A DNA stretch of 64,000 nucleotides from Exiguobacterium algae (GCF_018617875.1 NZ_JACSKZ010000001.1:620001-684000); one strand, 5' to 3'; positions 48,560 through 59,452 are shown, numbered from the stretch's first letter. Program-made: numbers and translations. The notes: generated by a model from the letters alone, not told the origin.

Positions 48560-49879
48560 TCAGTAGCCAATATATGGACCCGGATTGATGGCATTCGGTT
48601 GTCCAGGTGCCCATTTCCCACGGTGCAACTCGAAATGAAGGTGGGGGCCAGTTGACCAGCCCGTACTTCCGAGAGTACCGACCGGTTGTCCAGCTGCAAC
48701 CTGCTGGCCTGGAACAACCGATATCGAGTTCATATGACCATACACTGTCGTCCAAATTTCTCCATTGATCACGTGAGAGACAAACACGACATTTCCATAC
48801 CCTGTCGCAGGTGCCGCTTTGATGACTACTCCCGGAGCAGCCGCCACAATCGGCGTGCCAAGGGCGTTGACCAGGTCGATGCCGGTGTGAACCTCCGCCA
48901 CTCCCGTCAACGGATTATTCCGCGGACCGAACGAACAGGAGACATACCCGGAAACCGGTCGCACCAAAGAGGTGATCGTCGATACATTCGTCGGCGACTC
49001 CGGCAAAGTCGATGGATCGGTCGACGTTTCCTTTTCCTTCTCTTGAGCCGCTTCCGCTTTCGCTTCTGCTCGCGCACGTTCCTCGGCTTCCCGCTTCGCT
49101 CGCGCTTCAGCTTCCGCCCGTTCCCGTTCTGCCGTCGCGATGGCTGCGAGCTGTTCTTCGATGATTCGGTTCTGTTCCGCCATGACCGACTGCTCTTCTT
49201 CTCGTGTCATTCTTTCGAGCTCGAGCGATTCAACTTGTTCATCCAACTGGGAAAGGAGCCCCCGCTTTTTCTCAGCCATACGGTCAAGGTCTTGTTTGGT
49301 GACAACTAACTCCCGTTCTTTTTGCTTTAAAAACGAAAGTTGTGTCTGCTGTGTCGTTTCGAGTGATTCGAGTCGCTCGACTTCACCCATATAGTTATGT
49401 AAGAGTTCCCGGTCCTGTTCTGCAATCGTCCTGGCTGTCATAAACCTTGTCACAAAATCACCGAATGAACGGGATTCAAAGATGACTTGCAAGTAGGACC
49501 GGTCCTCTTGTACTTGTAAGACACGAAGGCGTTCATTGAGAAGCGCCTTCTGTCCATCCAAGTATGTCGCTTGGATTGTGAGTTGTTGGCGAGTGGATTC
49601 CAGGCTGTCGCGTGCCGAATCGACTTCTTGCTGTTGGACGGCGATTTGTTCACTCAAATCATTCAAGCGTTCATCGACGACTCGAAGTTGAGTCGCGACC
49701 GCCTCCCGTTCTGCTTCCGTACTTTTCAGCTCGGCATCTGTTTCCGCCTGCGCTTTTTTCGACTCCTCCAATTGATCGGAAAGTCGGTCTTGTCGAGCTT
49801 TTAACGTGTCTTTCTCCGTTGCCATGACCGGCATGGCAATCAATGATACACATAACCCTAGCGCAAGCGAACGTTTCAT
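48560..49879 (-). CDS. M23 murein hydrolase with coiled-coil domain
   Basis: The 439-residue exported protein has a signal peptide (MKRSLALGLCVSLIAMPVMA), a long coiled coil to about residue 290, and a C-terminal LytM/M23 domain with HTGIDL, GHMNSISV and HLHFEL carrying the zinc ligands. It resembles EnvC/PcsB-type hydrolases that FtsEX activates during division. It lies directly downstream of ftsX, and AGGAGG precedes the ATG. Confidence 0.93.
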   Translation of the reverse strand: MKRSLALGLCVSLIAMPVMATEKDTLKARQDRLSDQLEESKKAQAETDAELKSTEAEREAVATQLRVVDERLNDLSEQIAVQQQEVDSARDSLESTRQQLTIQATYLDGQKALLNERLRVLQVQEDRSYLQVIFESRSFGDFVTRFMTARTIAEQDRELLHNYMGEVERLESLETTQQTQLSFLKQKERELVVTKQDLDRMAEKKRGLLSQLDEQVESLELERMTREEEQSVMAEQNRIIEEQLAAIATAERERAEAEARAKREAEERARAEAKAEAAQEKEKETSTDPSTLPESPTNVSTITSLVRPVSGYVSCSFGPRNNPLTGVAEVHTGIDLVNALGTPIVAAAPGVVIKAAPATGYGNVVFVSHVINGEIWTTVYGHMNSISVVPGQQVAAGQPVGTLGSTGWSTGPHLHFELHRGKWAPGQPNAINPGPYIGY

Positions 49880-49904
49880 TCGCCAACTCCTCCTTATATT
49901 TAAG

Positions 49905-50807
49905 TTAAATTTTCAAGAAACGACCAAGTGATGTCGTCGATCCCCAAATTCCGATGAACGCGCCAAGTGCAAGTAAAACGCCTGACACTTGCATCGTGAG
50001 CGTCGATGGATCAAGTAACTTAAATATATCACTATTCAATTGATCAAGCGATGGTTGTAAAGCACTATATGCGACGTCATATCCGAAATAGATGACGGCG
50101 ATTGGAATCAATGCACCGAAGACGCCAAGGAAAAGTCCTTCGATGAAGAACGGCCAGCGAATAAAGCTGTTTTTCGCTCCGACGAGACGCATGATTTCGA
50201 TCTCGCGGCGACGTGAGAAGATTGTCATCTTGATCGTGTTTGAAATCAAGAACATCGCCATCAATGTCAAACCGACGATCAATGCGAGTCCACCGATGCG
50301 GATCCCATTGAAGAAGGCAAGCATCTTATCGACATACTCTTGTCCGTATGCCACTTCATCAACATTGTCGAGCTCACTGACAGATTTTGCAACTGCCTCG
50401 AGTTCTTCCGGATCTTGCGCTTTCACGATATAGCGGGCATGCAGCGGGTTGTCTTTCTCAACCGTTCCGTATGCTTCGCCGTTCTCTCCGAGTTGTGCTT
50501 GGAACTTCTTCAACTCATTTTCTTTCGAACTGAATGTCACCGTAGAAACGCCGGGTACTTGTTCAATATTTTGTCCCAGTTCTTCTACCGAACTTTCATC
50601 CGCTTCACGTGTGATAAATACTTGAACTTCAACATCGTTTTCAACGTTATCTGTAATTTCGTTCACGTTGAACATGATGAGAGCGAACACCCCAACGAGC
50701 AACAACGTAATCGTCACGGCACTAATGGCCGCAAACGACATCCAGCCGTTTCGAAGTGTTCCTTTGAGCCCTTCACGCAAATGGCGCAAACTTGTCTTAA
50801 ACATCAT
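49905..50807 (-). CDS. ftsX: cell-division ABC transporter permease FtsX
   Basis: The start at 50807 ([16 protein letters not shown]) is chosen for its spacing from AAAGGAG; nearby ATGs upstream overlap it. The roughly 300-residue protein has four helices and a large extracellular loop after the first helix (VEVQVFITREADESSVEELG). With FtsE it signals across the membrane to the cell-wall hydrolase encoded next. It overlaps the ftsE end, so translation is coupled. Confidence 0.96.
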   Translation of the reverse strand: MMFKTSLRHLREGLKGTLRNGWMSFAAISAVTITLLLVGVFALIMFNVNEITDNVENDVEVQVFITREADESSVEELGQNIEQVPGVSTVTFSSKENELKKFQAQLGENGEAYGTVEKDNPLHARYIVKAQDPEELEAVAKSVSELDNVDEVAYGQEYVDKMLAFFNGIRIGGLALIVGLTLMAMFLISNTIKMTIFSRRREIEIMRLVGAKNSFIRWPFFIEGLFLGVFGALIPIAVIYFGYDVAYSALQPSLDQLNSDIFKLLDPSTLTMQVSGVLLALGAFIGIWGSTTSLGRFLKI

Positions 50808-51483
50808 AGCCATATGCTCCTTTCTCTTCATCGCGTACTACTTTTCCGTTCTCAATCGCTATGACGCGATGGCGGATTTTGTCGACGATTTCACGGTTGT
50901 GTGTCGCCATGACGATTGTAGCGCCGCGGCGGTGAATCTCTTCAAACACATCCATGATTCCCCATGCCGTTTCCGGGTCAAGGTTACCGGTCGGCTCGTC
51001 GGCGATGATGAGCTTCGGCTTGTTGACGATCGCTCGTGCGATTGAAACCCGTTGTTGCTCCCCACCCGAAAGTTCATCCGGATAGTTACGCGCTTTGTTT
51101 TTCAATCCAACGAGGTTCAATACATCCATAACTTGTTTGCGCACAGAAGACGTATCGGCACCGACCACCTCAAGTGCGAAAGCGACGTTCTCATACACTG
51201 TAAGTGATGGAAGCAATTTAAAGTCCTGGAAAATGACGCCGAGCTGGCGACGAAGTTTTGGCACATGACGGTCTTTCAATTTTCCGACATCAAGGCCGTT
51301 AATTAACAATTGACCACCCGTCGGTTTTTCTTCGCGATAAATCATTTTCATGAACGTTGATTTCCCGGCGCCGGAAGGACCGACGACATAAAGGAATTCA
51401 CCGTCGCGAATCTCTAGATCGAGGTCGTCCATAGCGACGACACCGTTCGGATATACTTTACTGACTTTTTGCATCGAGATCAT
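50797..51483 (-). CDS. ftsE: cell-division ATP-binding protein FtsE
   Basis: The 228-residue ABC ATPase has Walker [10 protein letters not shown], the signature [15 protein letters not shown], Walker [13 protein letters not shown], and a switch histidine in MATHNRE. It works with FtsX in the division machinery. It heads the ftsE-ftsX-M23-ctp-minJ group. Confidence 0.97.
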   Translation of the reverse strand: MISMQKVSKVYPNGVVAMDDLDLEIRDGEFLYVVGPSGAGKSTFMKMIYREEKPTGGQLLINGLDVGKLKDRHVPKLRRQLGVIFQDFKLLPSLTVYENVAFALEVVGADTSSVRKQVMDVLNLVGLKNKARNYPDELSGGEQQRVSIARAIVNKPKLIIADEPTGNLDPETAWGIMDVFEEIHRRGATIVMATHNREIVDKIRHRVIAIENGKVVRDEEKGAYGYDV

Positions 51484-51849
51484 AACGTATTCCCTACCCT
51501 TTTTCGAATTTTTTTATGCATCTATGACGAAGTTGAATAATGACATTGAATGATTTTGTTTTAGTTACTGTATATTTCGCCTAGCATCCTTTTTACAGGA
51601 AAAACACCTCAGCTGTCAAGGTCTCTTTTCTTCCCTATGCCTGACCAAAAATTCATCTAGGCTACAGGTCAAGCGACTATAATTATATCAACCCGACTTT
51701 TAAAACACCATTACAGGAGTATTTCAGTTCAATTGAGTTCAATGGGAAATTGTCACGTTGAAAGACGGCTTCATCCTTGTCTGCTCCACCTTGAAGCGGA
51801 CATTCAAAAAGGCGTCCCCGAAGGAACACCTTTCACAAAATCGCCTTAT
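51484..51849. other. 366-bp region between ftsE and the BCCT gene
   Basis: It holds the ftsE leader, a TATAAT-like palindromic AT tract near 51675-51690, and the BCCT terminator. No coding frame is supported; a short plus-strand frame from about 51733 runs into the BCCT gene and looks spurious. Confidence 0.5.
51805..51835 (-). terminator. terminator of the BCCT gene
   Basis: On the minus strand AAAGGTGTTCC pairs with GGGGACGCCTTT (two G-U) around TTC, followed by TTGAATG. Confidence 0.65.
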
Positions 51850-53457
51850 TTAATCATGCGGTTTTTCTTTCAATGCATCGAACGGAGATTTTTTCCGTTT
51901 GCGATATTTAATATGAATCGTTGGTGATTCATAATCCTCAGAAGCCTTAATATCACGACTCGATACTCGGACGAACGACCAGGCCAGAAGGAACATGATG
52001 AAAATCAACGGGAACCCTCCGACAATACTCGCCGTCTGCAAAGTGTCCAAGCCCCCAAGGAACATGAGCGTGAGCGGCATGATTGCCAAAGCGAACGCCC
52101 AGAATAGACGGTTCCAAACGATTGGCTCATCTTCCACGTGCTTCTGTGTGACCGACGCCAAGATATAAGAGGACGAGTCGAATGTGGTCGCCAAGAAGAT
52201 GATAGCAAGCACTGTGAATACCCCGACGACTACTTTACCAAATGGCAGCTGTCCGATGATCGCGATAATCGTCGGTGCCGGACCATTCGCTGCCATGTAT
52301 CCGACGACGTCAAACGTTCCGCTCAAGTGGAGGTATAGTCCGTAGTTCCCGAGAATCCCGAAGAACAGGATACAACCGAGCGTTCCGTAAACCATCGTTC
52401 CAAAAATCATGTTTCGAATCGTCCGGCCACGTGAAATCCGGGCGACGAACAAGCCGACGAACGGTGCATATACGAGCCACCAAGCCCAATAGAAGACAGT
52501 CCATGATTCCGGGAAGCCCGTTTCCGCGAATCCGCCGAAGTTTCCGAACGGCTCCATCCATGTCGCCATGCGGAAGAAATTATCCATGACGATTCCCATT
52601 CCGTTGAATGTCGTCTCTAAAATGAATCGGGTCGGACCGAAGACGAATACGAATGACAAAATCCCGAGTGCGAGCCAGATGTTCAAGTCACTCAACACTT
52701 TGATCCCGCCTTTTAGTCCGATATAGGAACTAATCGCGAAAATGACCGTACAAATGAGCATGATGACGGCTTGCATCCCGAGTGTGACAGGTATTCCGGT
52801 CAACTCATTCACGCCTTCTGCAATCATCGGTGTACCTAGCGCGAGCGTTGTCCCTGCCCCTCCTAACAGACCGAAAATGAATAAGATATCAATGATTTTA
52901 CCGACTGCACCGTCAGCCCATTTCCCGAGCACCGGCCGAACCGCCTCACTCACTTTCAAGACGGATTTCTTCCGGACATAGAAAAAGTAGGCAATCGGAA
53001 GGGCCGGTAACGTGTAGATTGCCCAGGCAATCGGCCCCCAGTGGAACATCCCGTACGCCGTCGACCATTGGATTGCTTCGGTCGACTCCGGTGTCAATCC
53101 GAACGGCGGTCCTTCATAGTAGTACACCCATTCGATGACCGACCAGTATAAGATACTGGATCCGATTCCGGCCGCGAATAACATCGCAGCCCATGAGAAT
53201 GTACTAAATTCAGGTTCTTCATCTTCACGTCCTAACTTGACATGTCCATTTTTACTAAAGGCAATAAAGATCAAAAACCCGAACGCGCCAAGTCCCATCG
53301 CTAAGTACAGCATCCCGAAGTTAGACGTCATGTACTCGTTAGCGGCACTAACCCAGGCTTTCCCTGTTTCCGGGAAGAATATTAGCGGTAACGTCACCCC
53401 CAATAGCAATACAAAAGAGCCGATAAAAGTCGGCCAGTCAATCAGTTTCGTCTTCAA
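51850..53457 (-). CDS. BCCT family betaine/carnitine/choline transporter
   Basis: A TTG start at 53457 follows GGAGTGA. The 535-residue transporter has twelve predicted helices and the BCCT signature WTVFYWAWWLVYAPFVGLFVARISRGRTIR (shown in part: WTVFYWAWWLVYAPFVGLF), plus GIGSSILYWSVIEW. Members import compatible solutes such as glycine betaine with Na or protons and help cells at high salt. The substrate is not determined; OpuD is the nearest B. subtilis type. A basic C-terminal tail (IKYRKRKKSPFDALKEK) may sense osmotic stress. Confidence 0.93.
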   Translation of the reverse strand: MKTKLIDWPTFIGSFVLLLGVTLPLIFFPETGKAWVSAANEYMTSNFGMLYLAMGLGAFGFLIFIAFSKNGHVKLGREDEEPEFSTFSWAAMLFAAGIGSSILYWSVIEWVYYYEGPPFGLTPESTEAIQWSTAYGMFHWGPIAWAIYTLPALPIAYFFYVRKKSVLKVSEAVRPVLGKWADGAVGKIIDILFIFGLLGGAGTTLALGTPMIAEGVNELTGIPVTLGMQAVIMLICTVIFAISSYIGLKGGIKVLSDLNIWLALGILSFVFVFGPTRFILETTFNGMGIVMDNFFRMATWMEPFGNFGGFAETGFPESWTVFYWAWWLVYAPFVGLFVARISRGRTIRNMIFGTMVYGTLGCILFFGILGNYGLYLHLSGTFDVVGYMAANGPAPTIIAIIGQLPFGKVVVGVFTVLAIIFLATTFDSSSYILASVTQKHVEDEPIVWNRLFWAFALAIMPLTLMFLGGLDTLQTASIVGGFPLIFIMFLLAWSFVRVSSRDIKASEDYESPTIHIKYRKRKKSPFDALKEKPHD

Positions 53458-53528
53458 TTCTACTCACTCCATTTCTGCATCATCTATGATTACCCTAACA
53501 ATAATTCCCTCCTTTCTCCTACCCCAAA

Positions 53529-53558
53529 CAAAAAACCACGGGGTTGACCCGTGGTTTT
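53529..53558 (-). terminator. terminator of the cytochrome c-551 gene
   Basis: On the minus strand AAAACCACGGG pairs with CCCGTGGTTTT around a short loop, followed by a T run. Confidence 0.85.
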
Positions 53559-53564
53559 CATCCA

Positions 53565-53900
53565 TTATTTTTTCTCAGCGAGCCATGCAGCAACGGCCGT
53601 GATCTCTTCATCATCCTGGATCACGTTCGCAGGCATTCCGCCTTGACCGTTTCGAATGATATTTTCAATGTCATCTGCTGACAAGCGTGAACCCACATCC
53701 GTTAAAGCGGGACCGCTCATCCCTTCAAGGTTTTGACCGTGGCAGGCTGCACAGTTTTGTGCAAACACCGCTTCTGCGTCAACTGATGCTGTGTTCGAGT
53801 CCGAATCCCCGTCACTCGATGTGTTTCCTTCGTCGCCGCCGCCACAAGCGCCAAGCGTAAGCATCGCGCCGAGACCGATGGCCATCATCCATTTTTTCAT
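53565..53900 (-). CDS. cccB: lipoprotein cytochrome c-551
   Basis: The start at 53900 (MKKWMMAIGLGAML) has a GGAGGGG site nine bases upstream. The roughly 111-residue protein has a lipoprotein signal ending in LGAC, an acidic Gly/Ser linker, and a class I cytochrome c domain with CAACH heme attachment and a Met ligand in NGQGGMPANVI. It shuttles electrons outside the membrane. Its position near ftsE matches B. subtilis cccB. Lipidation would need the Lgt encoded at 34654-35472. Confidence 0.93.
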   Translation of the reverse strand: MKKWMMAIGLGAMLTLGACGGGDEGNTSSDGDSDSNTASVDAEAVFAQNCAACHGQNLEGMSGPALTDVGSRLSADDIENIIRNGQGGMPANVIQDDEEITAVAAWLAEKK

Positions 53901-54008
53901 AACCACGTTCCCCTCCTAAGTTGTAGAAATAACCTACAATTACCATTATAGCCGTTCCTAATCGCTTTCTAACCTAATCTCACGAAAAGTACACAAATAT
54001 TCCACAAC

Positions 54009-54866
54009 TTACGGGACGTTAATATACCGTTTATCCGACGTGAATCCTTGTCCCATGACTTCGTGCGCTTCGCTGAAGACGAGGAAGGCATCGGGATCGA
54101 TTCGGCGGATGATTTCTTTCAATCGACTCACTTCGCTTTGACGAACGACGATGAGCAGCATCGGCCGGTCGAGACGCGAGTAGGCACCGATCGCCTGAAT
54201 TTCAGTCGCCCCGCGATCGAGCTCATCAAAGACCGCCCGGATGATGAAGTCACGCTTCTCGGAGATGACGTACGCCATCTTGTCCTGCGTAAAGCCAAGC
54301 TGGACGAAGTCGATCATTTTTACCGTGATGAATAACGCGATCAAGGCGTAGAGACCTGTTGTGAACGAGAATGTGAGCGCAGCGGTCAACACGACCGCCC
54401 CATCGAGGATTGCGATACATAAATAGAGCGGGATATGGGTGAACTTATGTAAGATCTGGGCGATCAAGTCCATCCCCCCGGTCGAGGCCCGTCCACGGAA
54501 AATGAGACCCAATCCGACGCCGACGCCGACCCCTCCAAAAATGGCAGCAAGCATCGGCTCGTTGACTGCCGCTCCCGCATCGATCACTTCATAAAAAAGA
54601 ATAACGCCCGGAAGGAAAATCGAACCGACGAGCGATTTGACACCAAAGCCGAGACCGAGAATGACCCAGCCGATGATCAGCAACAGGACGTTAGCCACGA
54701 GTTGGAACACCCCCGGGGAGATCCCGAACAGTTCATACGTGATGACCGAGATCCCGCTCACCCCACCTGAAGCCAAATTATTCGGAAGGAGGAACAAACT
54801 GAACGCCGAGGCGACAAAAATCGAACCGGTCAACAAATAAAGATAGTCTTTGACGATTTGCTTCAT
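54009..54866 (-). CDS. YitT family membrane protein, second copy
   Basis: The 285-residue protein has about five helices, the YitT motif RASTGGMDLIAQILH, and a C-terminal DUF2179 domain (DKMAYVISEKRDFIIRAVFDEL). It is a diverged paralog of the protein at 11371-12261. The function is undefined. It stands between cccB and prfB with no clear operon partner. Confidence 0.87.
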   Translation of the reverse strand: MKQIVKDYLYLLTGSIFVASAFSLFLLPNNLASGGVSGISVITYELFGISPGVFQLVANVLLLIIGWVILGLGFGVKSLVGSIFLPGVILFYEVIDAGAAVNEPMLAAIFGGVGVGVGLGLIFRGRASTGGMDLIAQILHKFTHIPLYLCIAILDGAVVLTAALTFSFTTGLYALIALFITVKMIDFVQLGFTQDKMAYVISEKRDFIIRAVFDELDRGATEIQAIGAYSRLDRPMLLIVVRQSEVSRLKEIIRRIDPDAFLVFSEAHEVMGQGFTSDKRYINVP

Positions 54867-54927
54867 TAAAGAAATTCCCCTTTACACACAACGTGGCTCA
54901 AGGACATCCGCCCTTGAGCCACTTGCG

Positions 54928-56028
54928 TCACATATTTGTTTTGCGTAGGTAGGCATCGATGAACGGCATGACATCGCCATCCATGACACCGCTTGTGTTT
55001 CCGACTTCATAGTTCGTCCGGTGGTCTTTGACCATCGAATACGGGTGGAAGACGTATGAACGGATTTGGCTACCCCAACCGATGTCTGTCTTCTCCCCAC
55101 GAATCTCGTCGAGCTTCCGTTGTTGCTCATCGAGTTCACGTTGATAAAGCTTCGCTTTCAACATCTTCATCGCGGACTCACGGTTCTTGATCTGCGAACG
55201 CTCGGTCTGACACGAGACAACGACGCCAGTCGGCACGTGCGTGATCCGAACGGCCGAATCGGTCGTGTTAATGTGCTGACCGCCGGCACCTGACGCGCGA
55301 TACGTATCGATGCGAAGATCTTCTGTCCGCACTTCGATCTCGATGTCGTCATCGAATTCCGGCATGACGTCACATGATACGAACGACGTATGACGACGGC
55401 CTGACGAGTCAAACGGCGAGATTCGAACGAGACGGTGAATCCCTTTCTCCGCTTTTAAGTAGCCGTAAGCATTGTGTCCGACGATACGGAGTGTGACCGA
55501 CTTGACGCCCGCCTCTTCACCTGGAAGATAATCGACCGTCTCGACTTTCCATCCTTGCTTGTCCGCAAAGCGTTGATACATCCGAAGAAGCATCGATGCC
55601 CAGTCCTGCGACTCGGTACCGCCTGCACCCGGGTGGAGCTCAAGGATCGCATTGTTTGCATCGTACGGTCCGTTCAAGAGGATCTCGAGTTCGAATTCGT
55701 CAAACTCTCCTTTAAGCGCTTTGATCGTCTCTGCGAGTTCTTCCTGCATCTCAGCGTCCGGCTCTTCTTTGATGAGCTCAAGCGTCACTTCACCGTCTTC
55801 GTGCTTGTTCGCAAGGTCCTGATATTTGTCGACCATCGCTTTGAGTCCATTCGATTCATCGATGACTTTTTGCGCTTTTTCCTGGTTGTCCCAAAAATCA
55901 GGGTACGTCATCTCATTCTCGAGCTCGGCGATCCGAGCCTGCTTCTCCGTCAAGTTGAGGGAAGCCTTATAGTTTTCGAGGCGTTTAGCCATCGCCTCGA
56001 GTTCGTTCCGAATATCTGAAATTTCCAT
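54928..56028 (-). CDS. prfB: peptide chain release factor 2, no programmed frameshift seen
   Basis: The start at 56028 ([20 protein letters not shown]) is favoured; a GTG further up overlaps the ribosome site. The 366-residue factor has the stop-recognition region and GGQ motif in [15 protein letters not shown]. It terminates at UGA and UAA. Most bacteria carry a CTT-TGA frameshift near codon 25, but here the frame is continuous through CTC-AAC-TTG-ACG. It follows secA as in B. subtilis. Confidence 0.96.
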   Translation of the reverse strand: MEISDIRNELEAMAKRLENYKASLNLTEKQARIAELENEMTYPDFWDNQEKAQKVIDESNGLKAMVDKYQDLANKHEDGEVTLELIKEEPDAEMQEELAETIKALKGEFDEFELEILLNGPYDANNAILELHPGAGGTESQDWASMLLRMYQRFADKQGWKVETVDYLPGEEAGVKSVTLRIVGHNAYGYLKAEKGIHRLVRISPFDSSGRRHTSFVSCDVMPEFDDDIEIEVRTEDLRIDTYRASGAGGQHINTTDSAVRITHVPTGVVVSCQTERSQIKNRESAMKMLKAKLYQRELDEQQRKLDEIRGEKTDIGWGSQIRSYVFHPYSMVKDHRTNYEVGNTSGVMDGDVMPFIDAYLRKTNM

Positions 56029-56082
56029 AGTGTGATTCACCTTTCCGTAGGAAAGAGGCGAGCGGACCCGCCTCTTTAAAAA

Positions 56083-58605
56083 TCAAGCCTGTTGTTTACC
56101 GTGACAGTTTTTATATTTCTTGCCTGAACCGCACCAGCATGGGTCGTTTCGCCCGATGCTCTCTTCTTTCGAACGACGGACCGGTTTCTTCTTGACCGGT
56201 GCTTCGTCTTTACCGGAGACTGCGACTTCCTCCTCGACGACTTTCTCACGACGGAGATTGTCACCGACTTCGGCACGAAGGACAAAGCCTGTCACTTCTT
56301 CCGCAATCGCCGCGTTCATCGCATCGAACATGTTGATCCCTTCCGCTTGATATTCACGGAGCGGGTCATTTTGTCCATATGCACGAAGATGGATTCCTTG
56401 GCGTAGTTGATCCATGTGGTCAATATGAGCCATCCAGTGAGAGTCAACGGCACGGAGAACGATGATTTTCTCGAACTCATTGAAGCGTTCAGGCGGTGCG
56501 ATTTGACGCTTCGCCTCGTACTGTTCCGTTGTACGCTCCATGAGGAGTTCGATGATTTCTTCCCGTTCTTTCCCGTAGAAGTCTTTTCCTTCAACCGGCT
56601 TTTCGAGTGCGAGCGTCTGGTTCGACCAGTGCGCAAGCTCATCGATGTTCCACTCTTCCGGAACGAGTTCAATCGGCGTATATTGACCGACACCGAGTTC
56701 GACCGTCTGGGCAATCATCGAACGAACGATGTCTGAAACAGAATCGTTCTCGAGGATGCTCGCCCGGTCTTTATACATGACTTTCCGTTGGTCAGCCATG
56801 ACGTTATCGTACCCGAGAAGTTGTTTCCGGGCATCATAGTTGTTTCCTTCAACCCGTTTTTGAGCCGATTCGACCGCTTTCGATACCATACGGCTCTCAA
56901 TCGGTTGCGTGTCATCCATCCCGAGGCGCTCCATCATGTTTTGGAGACTGTCTGTTCCGAAGCGACGCATCAACTCATCTTCGAGTGACAAGTAGAACTG
57001 GGATTTACCCGGGTCCCCTTGACGACCTGAACGACCGCGGAGCTGGTTATCAATCCGGCGTGACTCATGTCGTTCTGTCCCGATGATATAAAGACCTCCG
57101 AGTTCGATGACGCCTTCACCGAGCTTGATGTCGGTACCACGACCAGCCATGTTCGTCGCGATTGTGACCGATCCTTTTTGACCGGCATTTTCAACGATTT
57201 CAGCCTCACGTGCGTGGTTTTTCGCATTCAAGACGTCGTGACGAATCTTTTTCTTCGTCAAGAGCTTACTCAAGTATTCTGACGTTTCAACCGCGACCGT
57301 ACCGACGAGTACCGGTTGCCCTGTCGCATGAACCGCAGCAATCTCCTCGACGACGGCTTTGAACTTCCCTTCCATCGACTTGAAGATCAAGTCAGAACGG
57401 TCTTCACGAAGAATTGGCTTGTTCGTCGGGATCGTCACGACTTGCATGTTGTAAATGTTACGGAATTCTTCTTCCTCCGTCTTCGCCGTACCCGTCATCC
57501 CGGCAAGTTTTTCATACATCCGGAAATAGTTCTGGTACGTGATGGTTGCGAGGGTCATCGATTCACGTTGAATCTCGACGCCTTCTTTTGCTTCAATCGC
57601 CTGGTGCAACCCTTCAGAATAACGGCGTCCGTCCATGACACGTCCCGTGAACTGGTCAATGATCATGACCTGTCCATCGCGGACCATATAGTCGATATCG
57701 TGATGCATGACCGCATTCGCACGGAGCGCGAGTCCGACGTGGTGGTTGACCGCGACGTGTTCGATGGCAAATAAGTTGTCGATGCCAAAGAATTTCTCCG
57801 CGAGGTCGACCCCTTTATCCGTCAACAGGACAGATTTCGTCTTCACGTCGACTGTATAATCTTCCTCTTCTTTCAATGTCCGCACGAAAGCATCCGCACG
57901 AGTGTAGAGTTCCGTCGATTTTTGAGCAGATCCTGAGATAATGAGCGGAGTCCGCGCTTCATCGACGAGGATTGAGTCGACTTCATCGACGATCGTGAAG
58001 TAAAGCTCACGCTGTACACGGTCTTCTTTATACAACACCATGTTGTCACGGAGGTAGTCGAAACCGAGTTCGTTGTTTGTCGAATACGTGATATCACAGT
58101 TGTAGGCTGCCTGTTTCTCGACACGGTCCATGTTCGAGACGTTGAGTCCGACTGAAAGACCAAGCGCGAAGTAAAGCGGCTCCATGAGTTCTTTGTCTCG
58201 TTTCGCCAAATATTCGTTGACCGTTACGACATGTACGCCACGGCCAGTGAGTGCGTTCAAATAAACTGGAAGCGTCGCAACAAGTGTTTTCCCTTCACCG
58301 GTCTTCATTTCCGCGATGTCACCGTTATGAAGGACATAGCCCCCGATCAACTGTACGCGATAATGACGCATGCCAAGCACGCGTTCCGATGCTTCACGGC
58401 AGACCGCAAACGCTTCCGGCAGGATATCGTCGAGTGTCTCACCTTTGGCGAGACGTTCCCGGAACTCTTCAGTTTTCGCTTGAAGTTGTTCATCCGTTAA
58501 CGCCTTGATCGGTTCGGCGAACGACTCGACCAGGTCGGCCGCTTTCTCTGCTTTTTTCAACATTCGTTTCTGTGGAGCAAATAACTCTTTCAAAAAGTTC
58601 GCCAT
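56083..58605 (-). CDS. secA: protein translocase ATPase SecA
   Basis: The start at 58605 (MANFLKELF) is preferred for spacing from AGAGGAG. The roughly 840-residue motor has [19 protein letters not shown]-type DEAD motor motifs (GEGKTLVA), [15 protein letters not shown], and the C-terminal zinc motif [14 protein letters not shown]. It drives secretion through SecYEG. It is followed by prfB and preceded by hpf, the B. subtilis order. Confidence 0.99.
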   Translation of the reverse strand: MANFLKELFAPQKRMLKKAEKAADLVESFAEPIKALTDEQLQAKTEEFRERLAKGETLDDILPEAFAVCREASERVLGMRHYRVQLIGGYVLHNGDIAEMKTGEGKTLVATLPVYLNALTGRGVHVVTVNEYLAKRDKELMEPLYFALGLSVGLNVSNMDRVEKQAAYNCDITYSTNNELGFDYLRDNMVLYKEDRVQRELYFTIVDEVDSILVDEARTPLIISGSAQKSTELYTRADAFVRTLKEEEDYTVDVKTKSVLLTDKGVDLAEKFFGIDNLFAIEHVAVNHHVGLALRANAVMHHDIDYMVRDGQVMIIDQFTGRVMDGRRYSEGLHQAIEAKEGVEIQRESMTLATITYQNYFRMYEKLAGMTGTAKTEEEEFRNIYNMQVVTIPTNKPILREDRSDLIFKSMEGKFKAVVEEIAAVHATGQPVLVGTVAVETSEYLSKLLTKKKIRHDVLNAKNHAREAEIVENAGQKGSVTIATNMAGRGTDIKLGEGVIELGGLYIIGTERHESRRIDNQLRGRSGRQGDPGKSQFYLSLEDELMRRFGTDSLQNMMERLGMDDTQPIESRMVSKAVESAQKRVEGNNYDARKQLLGYDNVMADQRKVMYKDRASILENDSVSDIVRSMIAQTVELGVGQYTPIELVPEEWNIDELAHWSNQTLALEKPVEGKDFYGKEREEIIELLMERTTEQYEAKRQIAPPERFNEFEKIIVLRAVDSHWMAHIDHMDQLRQGIHLRAYGQNDPLREYQAEGINMFDAMNAAIAEEVTGFVLRAEVGDNLRREKVVEEEVAVSGKDEAPVKKKPVRRSKEESIGRNDPCWCGSGKKYKNCHGKQQA

Positions 58606-58698
58606 ACTCATATCTCCTCTGCACTTACTAAAAAATGCATGTTTTTTCCCTAATGTACAGTTTAACCGAAGTGATGCCTCCTTTCAAGGAAAGGCACA

Positions 58699-58730
58699 AC
58701 GAAACGACCCTCCGGAAGCCGGAGGGCCGT
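58699..58730 (-). terminator. hairpin after hpf
   Basis: On the minus strand CCCTCCGG pairs with CCGGAGGG around CTT within a longer near-perfect stem, followed by GTTTCGTTGT. The T run is weak, so some read-through into secA is possible. Confidence 0.6.
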
Positions 58731-58746
58731 ATAAGTTCAAATTCAA

Positions 58747-59310
58747 TTATTCTGGTTCGATCAAGCCGTACTTACCGTCTTTCCGACGATAGACGACGTT
58801 CGTGTTTCCCGTCTCTGCATCAGAGAAGACGAAGAAGCTGTGACCGAGCATGTCCATTTGAAGGATCGCCTCTTCTGTGTCCATCGGTTTGAGCGTGAAT
58901 CGCTTCGTCCGGACGAGTTCGAGTTCTGCCTCGTCCTCATCGTAGACAACCGGTTCGTCTTCAGGTCCTTCAAGTGACTTGAAGTACTCACCGACGCCAC
59001 CTTCTTTTCCGCGACCTTTACGGTTGAGCTTCGTTTTGTGTTTACGAATCTGACGTTCCAATTTATCGATGACGAGGTCGATTGCCGCATACATGTCAAG
59101 GTTGATGTCCTCGGCACGAAGCAACAAGTTCGGCATCGGGATCGTCACTTCTACTTTTTGCTTTTCATTATACACTTTCAAGTTGACGTAAGCCGTCTGT
59201 GCATCCGTAGGAGTTGTGAAATACCGAGTCAACTTCTCCAGCTTTTTCTCGACATAGTCTTTGATTGCTGGTGTGACTTCAATGTTTTCGCCGCGAATGT
59301 TATAAATCAT
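58747..59310 (-). CDS. hpf: ribosome hibernation promoting factor, long form
   Basis: The 187-residue protein has the N-terminal ribosome-binding domain (IRGENIEVTPAIKDYVEKKL), a charged linker, and the C-terminal dimerisation domain (RTKRFTLKPMDTEEAILQMDMLGHSFFVF) of long HPF, which joins 70S ribosomes into 100S dimers during starvation. AGGAGG precedes the ATG. The upstream region has a cre box covering the -35. Confidence 0.97.
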   Translation of the reverse strand: MIYNIRGENIEVTPAIKDYVEKKLEKLTRYFTTPTDAQTAYVNLKVYNEKQKVEVTIPMPNLLLRAEDINLDMYAAIDLVIDKLERQIRKHKTKLNRKGRGKEGGVGEYFKSLEGPEDEPVVYDEDEAELELVRTKRFTLKPMDTEEAILQMDMLGHSFFVFSDAETGNTNVVYRRKDGKYGLIEPE

Positions 59311-59417
59311 CTGAACTCCTCCTTAAAATAACCGCTTGAACCAATGATTCGTCATATTGAACGGAATCTCCTGCTTCATTTCGAAAAGAAAGTGGAACCA
59401 GGTGGCTCACTATTAGT

Positions 59418-59452
59418 ATACCCTGATTTCGCCGTAAATGAAAACGTTATCA
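59418..59452 (-). promoter_or_regulatory. hpf promoter with perfect cre box
   Basis: TGAAAACGTTATCA (59439-59452, plus strand) matches the cre consensus TGWAANCGNTNWCA at 14 of 14 positions. On the minus strand TTTTCA (-35) and TATACT (-10) are 18 bases apart, with the cre over the -35. GGGTAT is also present as a sigma-B-like -10, but its GTTTTC -35 is 16 bases away. Confidence 0.62.

Noticed and set aside
51733-51927. Short plus-strand frame between ftsE and the BCCT gene
   Set aside because: It runs antisense into the BCCT gene and through its terminator, with no clear domain.
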